64,000 nucleotides of DNA, taken from assembly GCF_039536325.1 (NCBI RefSeq), contig NZ_BAAAYO010000010.1, forward strand, positions 682,001 to 746,000, written 5' to 3'. This document shows, in pieces, positions 34,797-43,467 of the stretch. The DNA comes from Paenibacillus_AB hodogayensis (lineage in GTDB: Bacteria > Bacillota > Bacilli > Paenibacillales > NBRC-103111). Each line of letters starts with the position of its first letter. Position 1 is the stretch's first letter. The notes under the pieces are model-generated. The model searched no databases. It was not told the origin of the DNA and worked only from the letters and a program-made list of their open reading frames with translations. A program made the position numbers and the translations under genes.

Positions 34797-37298
34797 TTAC
34801 CGCACGTCCGTCACGTCAAAATACGGCACCGCCACGCCGATCGCGTAAGCGGCCGCGCATGCGGCGATCGCCCCGGCAATAAAAGCCGCGTCCGCCAAGG
34901 AAAAGCCGATCGCGTAATAATACGTCCGCGGCCCTCTCCCGGTAAACCGCTTCGCCTCCATCGCCACGGCGATGCGCTGCGCCCTGCGAATGCTTTGGGC
35001 CAGCATCGGCACCGCGTACGCCTTCATCCGGCGGATCAGACCGCCGATCCCGCGTTCGCGGCCTACGCCGCGCACCGCAAGAGCATGCCGCAGCGTCTGG
35101 AACTCCTCAAGCATGATCGGCAGCAACCTCAAGGCCGCCATAAAGCTGTAAGCGTACCGGGACGGTACCTTGCCCTGCTGCATCAGCGAATAAAACAAGT
35201 ACACGGGCCGGGTCGTCAAAGCAAAGATCAGGCCGATCATGGCAAAGCCGAGCGACTTCAATCCGACCTGCATGCCGCGAAAAAAGCTTTCCTCGGTTAC
35301 GCGGATGATGCCCCATTCCCACCAAAGCGTCTCTCCTTTGCCGTAAAACATCATCGACGTGGACGAAGAGACGAATAGCAGCAGCGCCGGCAGCACGTAC
35401 AAGGCGAGCCGCTTGGACGGGTGTCCGCTCCCTGCGAACAGGATCGCGAAAGCGACCAGCACGCCGTTCAGCATTACGCTCGGATTATGGGTAAACAGGA
35501 CGCAGAAAAACAAGACCAGCGCTACGAATAGCTTCAAAGAAGGGTTCACCCGATGCATCCCCGTTTCCCGGTAAGATACAAACGAGGACGCCTCCGGTGG
35601 CTGCCGCTGCGAACCGAGCGGTTCCGACGAAGCGGAGCTCATGCCCGTTTCCGACACCGACACCACCTTGCTCTCCTGAACACGCTCTTGATCGCGGCGA
35701 AGCCTCGCCTCACCAGCCGATTCGACAGACGTCGGCGTCGGTGGCGCCGGCCCACGCTTCGGCGAGCCTCCCTCGGGCCATGCCTCTTCGCCGCCGCTCC
35801 GCCGGTCCTCCCACAAAGCCGTTTCCGAAGCGGCCCATTCGGCGGCAGACTCGTCGCGGGTCAACCGGCCGTTCTCGATCACCCAGACGCGGGTGGCGAA
35901 CCGCTGCACCAGCTCGGGGTCGTGGGTGACCATGACGATGGCGGTGCCGCGGCTTCGCCACTGCTCCAGCCGCTCCAGCAAGGCGAACGTATTCCGCGCG
36001 TCCTGCCCGAAGGTCGGCTCGTCAAGCAGCAAAATCCGCTGCTCCTTCACAATCGCCGAAGCGACGCTCAACCGGCGCTTCTGGCCCAGCGACAGCTGGA
36101 AAGGGTGGTTCTCCCTCCGTTCGGTCAAGTCAAACGATTCCAGCAGCTCCATCGTCCTCGCCTGCACCTCGGCCTCCGGCCGCTTTTCCTGACGCAGCGA
36201 GAAAGCCGCCTCGTCATAGACCGAGTTGGAAACGAACTGGAACTCCGGGTTTTGAAACACGAAGGCGATTTCCGCGGACAGCTCGCGGTACTGCTCCGCC
36301 GGCCGGCCGTGCAGCATATAGGTGCCGCCGGTTGCCAGCAGCCGCATCAATCCGAGCAGCAGCGTGCTTTTGCCCGCCCCGTTCGGACCGACGACCGCAA
36401 TCCATTCCCCTGTGCCGACGGTTGTTTGCTCCACCCTCAGCAGCTCGGTTTTCCGCCGACTGACGGAAAAACCGTCCAGCTCGATTAAAGCCTTGCCGTC
36501 GATCGAAGCCGACGAGCGCGTTTCCACCATGCCGGGAACAGCACGGACATCCGTCGGCTGCCTCCCCCGCGCCCAATCGTCCCAAACCCCCGGATACCAG
36601 ATTCCGTCCTCGGCGAGACGATGGCGGTGCCGGGTGAACATCTCCCCGGGCGGCCCGTCGGCGACAATGTCCCCGTTCTTGCCGAATAATACGACCCGGT
36701 CGACATAGTCGACGATCGGCTCGATCCGGTGCTCGACGATGACGACGGTCAGCCCTTCGTCCACGCTTCGGATCGTGTCCCACACCTGCTCCGCGCCTTC
36801 CGGATCGAGCAGCGCCGTCGGCTCGTCGAGGAACAGCACGTCCGGCTCCAGCGCCAGCGCCCCGGCAATCGCCAACCGCTGCTTCATGCCTTGCGACAAT
36901 GCGGCGATCGGCGTATGCGGGTCGGCCAGCTTCAAGCCGACCCGGTCCAACAGCCGTTCTATCCGTTCCTTCATCTCGTCTCGGGGGACGAACCGGTTTT
37001 CCAGCACGAACGCCAGCTCCTCGTCCACGAACGGCATGCAAAACTGCGTATCCGGGTCCTGGAACACATACGCCCACCGCTCCGGCACGACGATCGAGTC
37101 TGCCGCCACAGGGACGTCAACCGCATGCGGAATCAGGCCGGTCAGCACCTGGAGCAGCGTAGACTTGCCGCAGCCGCTCGGACCGAGCAGCAGCAGTCGC
37201 TCTCCGCTGCGCACCGAGAACGTTAAATCGCGAAACGTCAGGGAGGAGGCGCCGGGAAATTTCAGCCTCAGCTTCTCGACTCCCGCCGCTATTGTCAT
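34797..37298 (-). CDS. ECF transporter A-A'-T fusion (YkoD/YkoC-like)
   Basis: The product has 833 residues and packs three usual subunits into one chain. ATPase one (residues 1-240) has Walker A GPSGCGKST at 39, signature LSQGMKQR and Walker B LFLDEP. ATPase two (about 275-495) has GPNGAGKST, LSLGQKRR and LLLDEP. A 90-residue Pro/Ser/Glu-rich linker leads to an EcfT module (about 590-833) with several membrane helices and the ARG-containing coupling region. In B. subtilis these are YkoD (double ATPase) and YkoC (T) as separate proteins. With YkoE as S component they import a thiamine precursor (HMP-like). Start ATG at 37298, 21 bases after ykoE. Confidence 0.9.
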   Translation of the reverse strand: MTIAAGVEKLRLKFPGASSLTFRDLTFSVRSGERLLLLGPSGCGKSTLLQVLTGLIPHAVDVPVAADSIVVPERWAYVFQDPDTQFCMPFVDEELAFVLENRFVPRDEMKERIERLLDRVGLKLADPHTPIAALSQGMKQRLAIAGALALEPDVLFLDEPTALLDPEGAEQVWDTIRSVDEGLTVVIVEHRIEPIVDYVDRVVLFGKNGDIVADGPPGEMFTRHRHRLAEDGIWYPGVWDDWARGRQPTDVRAVPGMVETRSSASIDGKALIELDGFSVSRRKTELLRVEQTTVGTGEWIAVVGPNGAGKSTLLLGLMRLLATGGTYMLHGRPAEQYRELSAEIAFVFQNPEFQFVSNSVYDEAAFSLRQEKRPEAEVQARTMELLESFDLTERRENHPFQLSLGQKRRLSVASAIVKEQRILLLDEPTFGQDARNTFALLERLEQWRSRGTAIVMVTHDPELVQRFATRVWVIENGRLTRDESAAEWAASETALWEDRRSGGEEAWPEGGSPKRGPAPPTPTSVESAGEARLRRDQERVQESKVVSVSETGMSSASSEPLGSQRQPPEASSFVSYRETGMHRVNPSLKLFVALVLFFCVLFTHNPSVMLNGVLVAFAILFAGSGHPSKRLALYVLPALLLFVSSSTSMMFYGKGETLWWEWGIIRVTEESFFRGMQVGLKSLGFAMIGLIFALTTRPVYLFYSLMQQGKVPSRYAYSFMAALRLLPIMLEEFQTLRHALAVRGVGRERGIGGLIRRMKAYAVPMLAQSIRRAQRIAVAMEAKRFTGRGPRTYYYAIGFSLADAAFIAGAIAACAAAYAIGVAVPYFDVTDVR

Positions 37299-37319
37299 GC
37301 CGCCTCACCCCGCCGCCGT

Positions 37320-37919
37320 TCAATCATGGAGCCCCTGCCGGTCCGCATCGGACACCGGGCGCACGATCCGGGTCACCCCGGTCGCCTCCAGCGCCTTGAC
37401 CAGATAATAGGCGAAGCCGCCGGTAATAACGATGCAGCCGATAAACCGGAACACGAGGTACAACGTCAAGTTCCAGCCCTGCAATTCCAGCAAATAGCCT
37501 TTGTACGCATCCATCGCCAGTGCCCCGAGTCCCGCGCCGATCCCGGCCAGGCAAGCGGTGACAAGCGAATAGGAGCGGTATGCGAACAGAGCGAAGATCA
37601 ACTCTGCTCCAATCCCCTGCATAATGCCGTACGTCAGCGATTCGACCCCGTACTGCGAGCCCGTGAGCAGCTCTCCCGACGCGGCGGCGACTTCCGCCAG
37701 CAGTGCCACACCGGGCTTGCGGATCAGCAGGAACGCGACCGTGGCGGCGATAAACCACATGCCGTACGTGAGCTGCTCGGCTTGCAGGCCGACAAGCTTG
37801 ACGACATCGTATACCGGTCCCCAGATCCGGTAAATGAGTCCGAACACGATCGCGATGACGATCGTGACCAGAATGTCGGTCAGCTTCAAGCCTTTGGAAC
37901 GCTTCCTTGCGATGGACAA
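37320..37919 (-). CDS. ykoE: ECF transporter S component for thiamine precursor (YkoE)
   Basis: The product is 199 residues if it starts at the TTG at 37919, nine bases after AAGGAG, the length I expect for YkoE. A longer reading frame begins at 37982 inside the attenuator T run and can be dismissed. It is an integral membrane protein (about six helices) with IVFGLIYRIWGPVYDVVKL and QYGVESLTYGIMQGIGAEL, which are YkoE hallmarks. It binds the substrate in the membrane and pairs with the A-A'-T fusion. It is first in the TPP-controlled operon. Confidence 0.93.
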   Translation of the reverse strand: MSIARKRSKGLKLTDILVTIVIAIVFGLIYRIWGPVYDVVKLVGLQAEQLTYGMWFIAATVAFLLIRKPGVALLAEVAAASGELLTGSQYGVESLTYGIMQGIGAELIFALFAYRSYSLVTACLAGIGAGLGALAMDAYKGYLLELQGWNLTLYLVFRFIGCIVITGGFAYYLVKALEATGVTRIVRPVSDADRQGLHD

Positions 37920-37980
37920 TAACCCCAGCTCCTTTTCGATAACGAGTGTTTTCGTCACTTCAGGCGGCCCGTTTCGCAGC

Positions 37981-38013
37981 AAAAAAAAGCCCGCCCCCGA
38001 TAGAGGGCGGACG
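37981..38013 (-). terminator. Attenuator (riboswitch terminator)
   Basis: On the minus strand a GC-rich stem GTCCGCCC/GGGGGCGGGC is followed by eight T, positioned between the TPP riboswitch and the ykoE start. It is the expected expression platform: TPP binding lets it form and stops transcription. Confidence 0.85.
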
Positions 38014-38046
38014 CGTATTCGACATCAAGCGCTTCGAACGTTACGG

Positions 38047-38141
38047 TGTCCCACTTCCCTACGCTGGCATCATCCAGATCAGGTTCGAAGGGTCTAGGAT
38101 GCGCAAGCATCCAATCTCAGCCCGGCCGGGCTCCCCTAGTG
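38047..38141 (-). promoter_or_regulatory. TPP riboswitch (THI element)
   Basis: On the minus strand the conserved THI-box parts appear in order: CTAGGGGAGCC, GGCTGAGAT, ACCCTTCGAACCTGATCTGG and GATGCCAGCGTAGGGAAGTGG-like P4/P5 and closing strands. It binds thiamine pyrophosphate and, with the attenuator downstream, shuts off ykoE, the fused transporter and tenA when TPP is plentiful. Confidence 0.95.
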
Positions 38142-38149
38142 ACTTCTAT

Positions 38150-38177
38150 ATCGTAACACGATTCCAACGTTTGTCAA
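38150..38177 (-). promoter_or_regulatory. Sigma-A promoter of the TPP-riboswitch operon
   Basis: On the minus strand TTGACA, 16 bases, TACGAT, with the start point a few bases before the riboswitch. Confidence 0.65.
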
Positions 38178-38226
38178 CCGGCTTTCCGGCTTGTCATGAA
38201 ACCTAACAAAGATATAATTCCAAATA

Positions 38227-38256
38227 GTGACAGACTGAATTTGGATATGTTATTAT
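38227..38256 (+). promoter_or_regulatory. Possible sigma-A promoter of the small Cys-rich gene
   Basis: GTGACA, 18 bases, TATTAT, about 80 bases before the ATG at 38336. The -35 is imperfect. Confidence 0.35.
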
Positions 38257-38335
38257 ATGGATATTCATTCTTGCGCAGACTCGACTTTATCCGGCAAAAG
38301 GCAACGGAATCGAATATCGAAGGAGCCGCAAAACC

Positions 38336-38575
38336 ATGGAAGAACTCGTTCGGTTGAAGCAGACCATGCTGGACGCCACGCACGAACTGATATCCGGATG
38401 CCGCTTCTGCGTGCATATCGCCTCCGACTCCGATGACCGAACACCCGTGCACTGCGTGAAATACTCCGGCTGCGCCATCCCGGTACAGCTCAATGTGGCG
38501 ACATGCCTCTCCTGCCAAGAATACAAGAAGAACGGCAAGCGGGCGGAGAAGATCGGCATGGCGACAAGCAGCTAA
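38336..38575 (+). CDS. 79-residue Cys-rich protein of unknown function
   Basis: The ATG lies ten bases after GAAGGAG. The protein holds six cysteines: CRFC near residue 22, single Cys in HCVKYSGC, and CLSC near residue 57, spaced as in small zinc-binding proteins. The ends are helical and charged. I recognise no family; a metal-bound or redox role is a guess. It stands alone between the thiamine operon and psd. Confidence 0.6.
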   Translation: MEELVRLKQTMLDATHELISGCRFCVHIASDSDDRTPVHCVKYSGCAIPVQLNVATCLSCQEYKKNGKRAEKIGMATSS

Positions 38576-38576
38576 T

Positions 38577-38832
38577 TTTGCCCGTTTGAAAGCGTTCCCG
38601 ATTCAGGCGCAGCCGCCGCGACGGAATAAAGATGGCCGGACAGACGCTTCCGCTCGCCGTACATCCTCTCCGCGATCGCAGCAATTGCACGGCCTTCTCC
38701 ATGACGTCATCGATCGCCAGAATCCGCAGTCTTTCCCCGAAAATCGAATCCTTTGTAATCATCTTTGCGGGCCCGGCAATAGTCGGCTTCCAGCCAGCGG
38801 CTGACCTCTTCCTTAAAGCTCCGTAACCGCCA
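38577..38832 (-). pseudogene. Possible decayed coding sequence
   Basis: One frame on the minus strand reads like real protein (SFKEEVSRWLEADYCRARKD, and after an in-frame TGA, GRAIAAIAERMYGERKRLSG), but no start or ribosome site is present. The region before it is plausible only in a different frame. This could be a broken gene, or chance in GC-rich DNA. Confidence 0.25.
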
Positions 38833-39015
38833 GCTCTACAGCCCCTTCGATCCAGGACGGCTGCCGCAGCAGCTCGTCTGTTTGCCGCTGCGGAACCGAG
38901 AAGGCTCCATTACGTCCTGGGGAGATCGGGAGATACGGGTGCGGGAATCGCTGTTGCGTTGCCGCCTGTTCTATGTCAAGATAAGATATATCTCTCGCAA
39001 GGGGCATGGACGAAG

Positions 39016-39804
39016 ATGAAACCGTTATTTCGATTGTTGACCGAGCTTTCTTCGCGGAAATGGATCTCGCGCCTGACCGGCGCATTTGCCAGATCGGAAG
39101 CAAGCCGGCTGCTCATCCCGCAGTTCGCCAAATCGTACGGAATCCGTATTGAAGACGCTGAGAAGGCGATTGCGGAATACCGGACGTTGAACGAATTTTT
39201 TACGCGGCGTCTGAAGCCGGGGCTGCGCCCGTTCGACGAAAACCCGGACGCCCTGCTGAGTCCGGTCGACGCGCTTATTACCGGCATGGGGCCGATTCAG
39301 GCGGGCACGCTGCTGAACGTCAAAGGACAAGACTACACCGTCGAAGAACTGCTGAACCGTTCCCCGAGGACCGTCAGTTACCGGTCCGGCTTTTACTTCG
39401 TCCTCTACTTAAGCCCGACGGACTACCACCGAATTCACGTTCCCGCATCCGGCGTAATTGTGGAAAAGGAGCATGTGAAAGGGAAAGTGTACCCCGTCAA
39501 CGATTTCGGCTTGCGCCACATGAAACGGGTGCTCAGCCGCAACGAACGGCTTATTACGTATATTGACCACGAATACGGCGAACTGGCCGTCGTCAAGGTC
39601 GGCGCCATGAACGTCAGCAGCATCTGCTACGTCGAGCCGCTTCCGGACCGTGTGGAGCGCGGCGACGATCTCGCCTATTTCGAGTTCGGCTCGACCGTCG
39701 TGCTGCTGACCGAGAACGGCATCCTCGAGCCCCGCCGGGACTTGGCCGTAGGCAGTAAGGTCAGGATGGGTGAATCGTTGGGACAACTACACGGCAAAAA
39801 ATGA
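39016..39804 (+). CDS. psd: Phosphatidylserine decarboxylase
   Basis: The product has 262 residues from the ATG at 39016; AAGGGGC lies upstream. The enzyme removes CO2 from phosphatidylserine to make phosphatidylethanolamine at the membrane. It is made as a proenzyme that cleaves itself; the site is FGSTVVLL near residue 228 (FGST in place of the usual LGST), whose Ser becomes the pyruvoyl group. Other conserved parts are FTRRLKPGLRPF, LSPVDA and YHRIHVPASG with the catalytic His. No pssA gene is adjacent. It ends at a strong terminator. Confidence 0.93.
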   Translation: MKPLFRLLTELSSRKWISRLTGAFARSEASRLLIPQFAKSYGIRIEDAEKAIAEYRTLNEFFTRRLKPGLRPFDENPDALLSPVDALITGMGPIQAGTLLNVKGQDYTVEELLNRSPRTVSYRSGFYFVLYLSPTDYHRIHVPASGVIVEKEHVKGKVYPVNDFGLRHMKRVLSRNERLITYIDHEYGELAVVKVGAMNVSSICYVEPLPDRVERGDDLAYFEFGSTVVLLTENGILEPRRDLAVGSKVRMGESLGQLHGKK

Positions 39805-39816
39805 GGCACGACACAT

Positions 39817-39855
39817 AAGCAAACATCCGTCAAATTCGAAGGATGTTTGCTTTTC
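39817..39855 (+). terminator. Rho-independent terminator after psd
   Basis: AAGCAAACATCC pairs with GGATGTTTGCTT around a 12-base loop, then TTCC. Confidence 0.82.
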
Positions 39856-39938
39856 CATTTTCAGGATACCCGTGCTAAAATAGACTTATCTTTCATGCTT
39901 TCAACAAGACTGTTTGATGGGATGGAGCGGTGCCCTTC

Positions 39939-40742
39939 ATGTCTGTCGTCTACGCATACAGCGACTTTGATTTCAACGTCGAAATCAGTCATATCAGCGA
40001 ACGAAAGCCGAATCCGCAATGGAAAATGGATGGAATATCCAACAATGCCCAATACCTTGTCGCCTATTGTCTGGAAGGCGAAGCTTTCTACAAAGTGGAA
40101 GGAAAAGACTTCCACATTCGCAAAAGCGATTTATTGTTTTTCCCGAGAGGCGTCGTCCGTTCCGCTTACGCCAATCCCGACCATCCGTGGTCGTTCATTT
40201 TCATTTCGTTCGACGCCCAGTTTCTCGACGAGCCGTCCCGGGAGCAATTCGACCGGCTGGAACGATGGATTCGCAGCCCTCATCTGTACAAGCTTTCCCC
40301 GCTATTTCTCGAGCTGAGCCAAGTTTGGACCGGACGGAGAGCCGGATTTAACGTCAAATGCCGCAGCCTGCTCATGGACATTCTGTATCAGCTGCTCCAC
40401 GAACAAAACCGCTCCATGCACGGGAACTTCCGCTACAATGCGATAGAGCGGACGGCGAACCATATTTTGCAGCATTACGCCGAAAGCTTCACGACCGACC
40501 AGTTGGCCAGCCTATCCGGACTGAGCGCCTCCCACTTCCGGCTGCTGTTCAAGAAAATTACGGGCATGACCGCCGTGCAGTACCAGAACCATATCCGCCT
40601 CAACAAAGCGAAGGATTTGCTGTTGGGCGGCGGCTGCAACGTGACGGAGGCGGCGCTTTCGGTCGGTTACCACGATATTTATTATTTCAGCCGACTGTTC
40701 AAAAAAATGACTGGCAAAAATCCTTCCGACTGCATTCCTTGA
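39939..40742 (+). CDS. AraC-family regulator with cupin sensor
   Basis: The product has 267 residues from the ATG at 39939 (a GTG three codons earlier is possible). Residues 1-140 are an AraC_binding cupin (YLVAYCLEGEAFYKVEGKDF, then DLLFFPRGVV). The last 100 carry two AraC helix-turn-helices (FTTDQLASLSGLSASHFRLL and VTEAALSVGYHDIYYFSRLF). It probably senses a sugar or sugar derivative. The convergent neighbour is an orphan sugar-binding lipoprotein, a likely but unproven target. Confidence 0.9.
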   Translation: MSVVYAYSDFDFNVEISHISERKPNPQWKMDGISNNAQYLVAYCLEGEAFYKVEGKDFHIRKSDLLFFPRGVVRSAYANPDHPWSFIFISFDAQFLDEPSREQFDRLERWIRSPHLYKLSPLFLELSQVWTGRRAGFNVKCRSLLMDILYQLLHEQNRSMHGNFRYNAIERTANHILQHYAESFTTDQLASLSGLSASHFRLLFKKITGMTAVQYQNHIRLNKAKDLLLGGGCNVTEAALSVGYHDIYYFSRLFKKMTGKNPSDCIP

Positions 40743-40937
40743 TCCCGGGCAAACCGGACGTCAAAAACCCAAGCCCCCGACCCGCCGGGGCGGACTTGAT
40801 CGGGGCTTGGGGCAGAAGAGAGGCGCTATTGCGGCCGAGTCGGATCGAATGCGGTGCGGAAAGCGACCATATATCCCTCGCCGTTGTACGAATCTTGCAA
40901 TGTTCCGGTTCCCCGGGGCCGATTACGCTCGACGCCG

Positions 40938-42278
40938 TCACTTGGCCTGCTGGGCAGCCTTGATCGCCTTGCTCCCCGCCTCCTCGGCATTGCGGAATAC
41001 CGTATTGATATCCGTCGTTCCTTTGATCAGCGATTGTGCCGCAGCCTGATATTGGCTGACGAGGGCAGGGTCGTAGATCGGCGCGGCCGGAATGACAGCC
41101 GGTTTATTGATAAACAAAGCTGCGAAATTCTTTTCCTTGAACGGCGTATCCTGACCGTATTCCTTGCGCACTTTCTCCGTGTTCAGCGACGACATCCACC
41201 CTTTGCGCGCCAGCGAAACCTGGAATTCTTCCGAAGCCATATATTTCAACACCTTGGCAGCGGCATCCGGATTTTTTGCCAGCTTCGTTACGCCGAAGTA
41301 CATCGGGTAGCTTTGCGAGCCGATCCCGGGCAGTTCGCGAAAGGTCGGCATCGACACCAAGTCCCAGTTCATCGCCTTCAGCTCTTCCGGATTCGTCAAG
41401 TACAGTTGGGCGAAGAAGTTAAGCATCCCCACCTCCTGATCCTTGATAAAGCCATTGATCCCGTCCAGCGTCGAGTTTTGCAAGAAGCGCTGCTTGTACG
41501 CCTCTCCCGGCATCATCTTGCCGAATATCGTCTCGTAAAACGTCTTCCATTTCGGATCGGCGGCGATTGTCGGCGTTTCCGTTTTGGGGTCGGCCCGAGC
41601 CAGCGAGAACTGGTTGGAGCGAATCGTATGGCCGAATGTTGCGGAGAAGCCGTAATATTGCTTGCCGTCGGCAAAGCGGGTCAACTTGCCGGAAATTTCC
41701 GCAGCCTCGTCCCACGTCATACCGTCTTTCGGGTAGGGAACTCCGAATTTATCGAATAGATCTTTGTTGTAATAGAGCGCCTGAACATTCGACTGAATCG
41801 GAATGCCGTACAGCAGCCCTCCCGTGTTGATTTTCATGGCGTCGATCAAAGTCGGCTCAAACCGGTTCGTATCAATGCCGTGCTTTTTGATCAGGTCGGT
41901 CATATCAACCTGCAAGTCGTAGGTTTGTAAAGCGCTTTCAAAATTACCGATCGTGGCATAGTAAATATCGATCGTGGTTTTCGTCGCGACCAGCTCGGGC
42001 AATGTCGTCGCTTTCACCGCAGCGTCCAGCTGCAAATAATGGATGGTGTAATTCGGAAACTTTTTGCGTATCGCATCCCCGTAATACGTGTTGAAATATT
42101 GCTGCGATTGAGTGGAGTTCCCGTAAAACGTCAGCTCCGCCGCCTCTTCCTGATTAACCGCTTCACCCGGCTTGGCGGCATCCGGGTTACCGTTGCCGCT
42201 GCCACTGCTGCAAGCGGCCGACAATAAAGATACACAACTGCATGCGACTATGGTCAACCATCCGCTTCTCTTCATCAT
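40938..42278 (-). CDS. Sugar-binding lipoprotein of an ABC transporter (family 1), orphan
   Basis: The product has 446 residues. The signal peptide has the lipobox LSAAC, so it is lipid-anchored. It is a family-1 extracellular solute-binding protein: ELTFYGNSTQSQQYF opening, PELVATKTTIDIYYATIGNF, IPIQSNVQALYYNKDLFDKF and KVLKYMASEEFQVSLARKG. No permease genes lie within several kb on either side. A perfect 12-bp palindrome (GTTAGCGCTAAC) precedes the gene and may be a LacI-type operator. It could work as the receptor for a transporter encoded elsewhere or as a sensing protein. Confidence 0.88.
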   Translation of the reverse strand: MMKRSGWLTIVACSCVSLLSAACSSGSGNGNPDAAKPGEAVNQEEAAELTFYGNSTQSQQYFNTYYGDAIRKKFPNYTIHYLQLDAAVKATTLPELVATKTTIDIYYATIGNFESALQTYDLQVDMTDLIKKHGIDTNRFEPTLIDAMKINTGGLLYGIPIQSNVQALYYNKDLFDKFGVPYPKDGMTWDEAAEISGKLTRFADGKQYYGFSATFGHTIRSNQFSLARADPKTETPTIAADPKWKTFYETIFGKMMPGEAYKQRFLQNSTLDGINGFIKDQEVGMLNFFAQLYLTNPEELKAMNWDLVSMPTFRELPGIGSQSYPMYFGVTKLAKNPDAAAKVLKYMASEEFQVSLARKGWMSSLNTEKVRKEYGQDTPFKEKNFAALFINKPAVIPAAPIYDPALVSQYQAAAQSLIKGTTDINTVFRNAEEAGSKAIKAAQQAK

Positions 42279-42315
42279 TGGAATCGATCCTCCCTTTTAT
42301 CGTTGCTTCAGTCAA

Positions 42316-42327
42316 GTTAGCGCTAAC
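42316..42327. promoter_or_regulatory. Palindromic operator GTTAGCGCTAAC
   Basis: A perfect 12-bp palindrome with central CG, typical of LacI/GalR-type operators, about 38 bases upstream of the binding-protein start codon. It sits between a TATAAA-like -10 on the minus strand and the ribosome site. Confidence 0.55.
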
Positions 42328-42560
42328 CTCTAAGATTACCTTTATTTTATACGCTCGCTTGACCGCTTGACATAGAGGAAACAACGATCATTTATCCGAT
42401 TCGCTTAAATCGAAAAGCCGGATTCCCCAGCTCGAAGAAACACGGCCAAACCCGATATTTCGGCTCAGGCCATGCCGTAAGTCTGCTCATAAAACTTGCC
42501 TTCCGCGGGGAGGACGAGCCGACTCTCGCGTTTGACTCGCAGCGACGCGGCGCCCATGCC
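42328..42560. other. Intergenic region without genes
   Basis: About 230 bases with no credible reading frame; contains promoter elements (TATAAA/TAAAAT at 42346-42352 on the minus strand) of the binding-protein gene. Confidence 0.45.
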
Positions 42561-42588
42561 AAAAAGGCGCAAGCGAACGCTTGCGCCT
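42561..42588 (-). terminator. Terminator of the NUDIX gene
   Basis: On the minus strand GGCGCAAGCG pairs exactly with CGCTTGCGCC around a two-base loop, followed by five T. Confidence 0.85.
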
Positions 42589-42619
42589 AGCCTGTCATGC
42601 CCTGCTCTTGGCCTACGGC

Positions 42620-43096
42620 TTACCGGTTACCCCGGCCCGTGACGAGATGCACCATCGTCGGATATTCCTGCTCCAGCATCGGGAAGATCCCCTCCGGATA
42701 AACGGGACGTCGTTTCAGCTGGGACAGCGTACGCCAAACGAGCTTGACCGAGGAATGCTCCTTATGCCATAGCGGCTCGGGAATGTCGTCCGTCTCCGCC
42801 AGCTCGCAATGATGGATCAGCGTAACCTGATGATGCTCCTTGCCGTAGTATTGAAAAAAATGCTCGTTCACCGCTATAAGGGGACCGACCTTGACCTCCA
42901 GATCGTACTCCTCCATAAACTCGCGCACGATCGCTTCGGCAGCCGTCTCTCCGTATTCCACCGTTCCTCCGGCAAACCGGTAAAACGATTCGTCCTCATC
43001 GCACTGCACCAACACCTGTCGTTCGCTTCCATGCCTGGGGTCCCCCGCTTTGAAATCGCGAATCATAATCCCGGCGGCTCTCAATTTCGGATTCAT
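42620..43096 (-). CDS. NUDIX hydrolase
   Basis: The product has 158 residues. The NUDIX box (GGTVEYGETAAEAIVREFME, followed by EYD) lies near residues 43-65, with the metal-binding Glu residues in place. These enzymes cleave nucleoside diphosphate derivatives; the substrate is unknown. The N-terminus is AGIMIRDF, the C-terminus is variable. It has its own terminator and is not in an operon. Confidence 0.88.
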   Translation of the reverse strand: MNPKLRAAGIMIRDFKAGDPRHGSERQVLVQCDEDESFYRFAGGTVEYGETAAEAIVREFMEEYDLEVKVGPLIAVNEHFFQYYGKEHHQVTLIHHCELAETDDIPEPLWHKEHSSVKLVWRTLSQLKRRPVYPEGIFPMLEQEYPTMVHLVTGRGNR

Positions 43097-43467
43097 ACGT
43101 CCCCCTCCCCGCCCGCAAGCTCACGGCGGCTGCCACAAAGTCACAATGTTCAATAATTGTAACCGATCCCACTAAAAAAAGAAAATCGCCGTTCCAGCGC
43201 AATCGGTACGCATTACAGGTATTCACGGTATCGGTACGCTCTATACATGCATATGGCCACGAAAGAGTCGCAATGTAGCGGGACAACCGACGGGGGCCGC
43301 TCTTTTTTGCGCAATTCGTACCGCCATCTCCTGCAGCAGCGCAACTTCAGACGAGTCGGGGCATGACGTGCCCAACTCCACGGCTGGCGCCGACCAGGCG
43401 GCGCAGCCAACCGTCCGCTACAGGTGCAGCGTCATGCCTTTCTGCCGATATTGGGCTCCCTGGGCGC
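43097..43467. other. Intergenic region, no gene seen
   Basis: About 370 bases. It holds AT-rich promoter-like sequence near 43146-43160 for the NUDIX gene and an imperfect hairpin around 43258-43308. Reading frames here lack ribosome sites and look like noise. Confidence 0.45.

Noticed and set aside
37920..37982. Longer N-terminus for YkoE
   Set aside because: The upstream start would lie inside the attenuator T run, and the TTG at 37919 has a good ribosome site and gives the family length.
43258..43308. Imperfect hairpin that could be a terminator
   Set aside because: Pairing is short and interrupted, and no gene ends nearby on the fitting strand.
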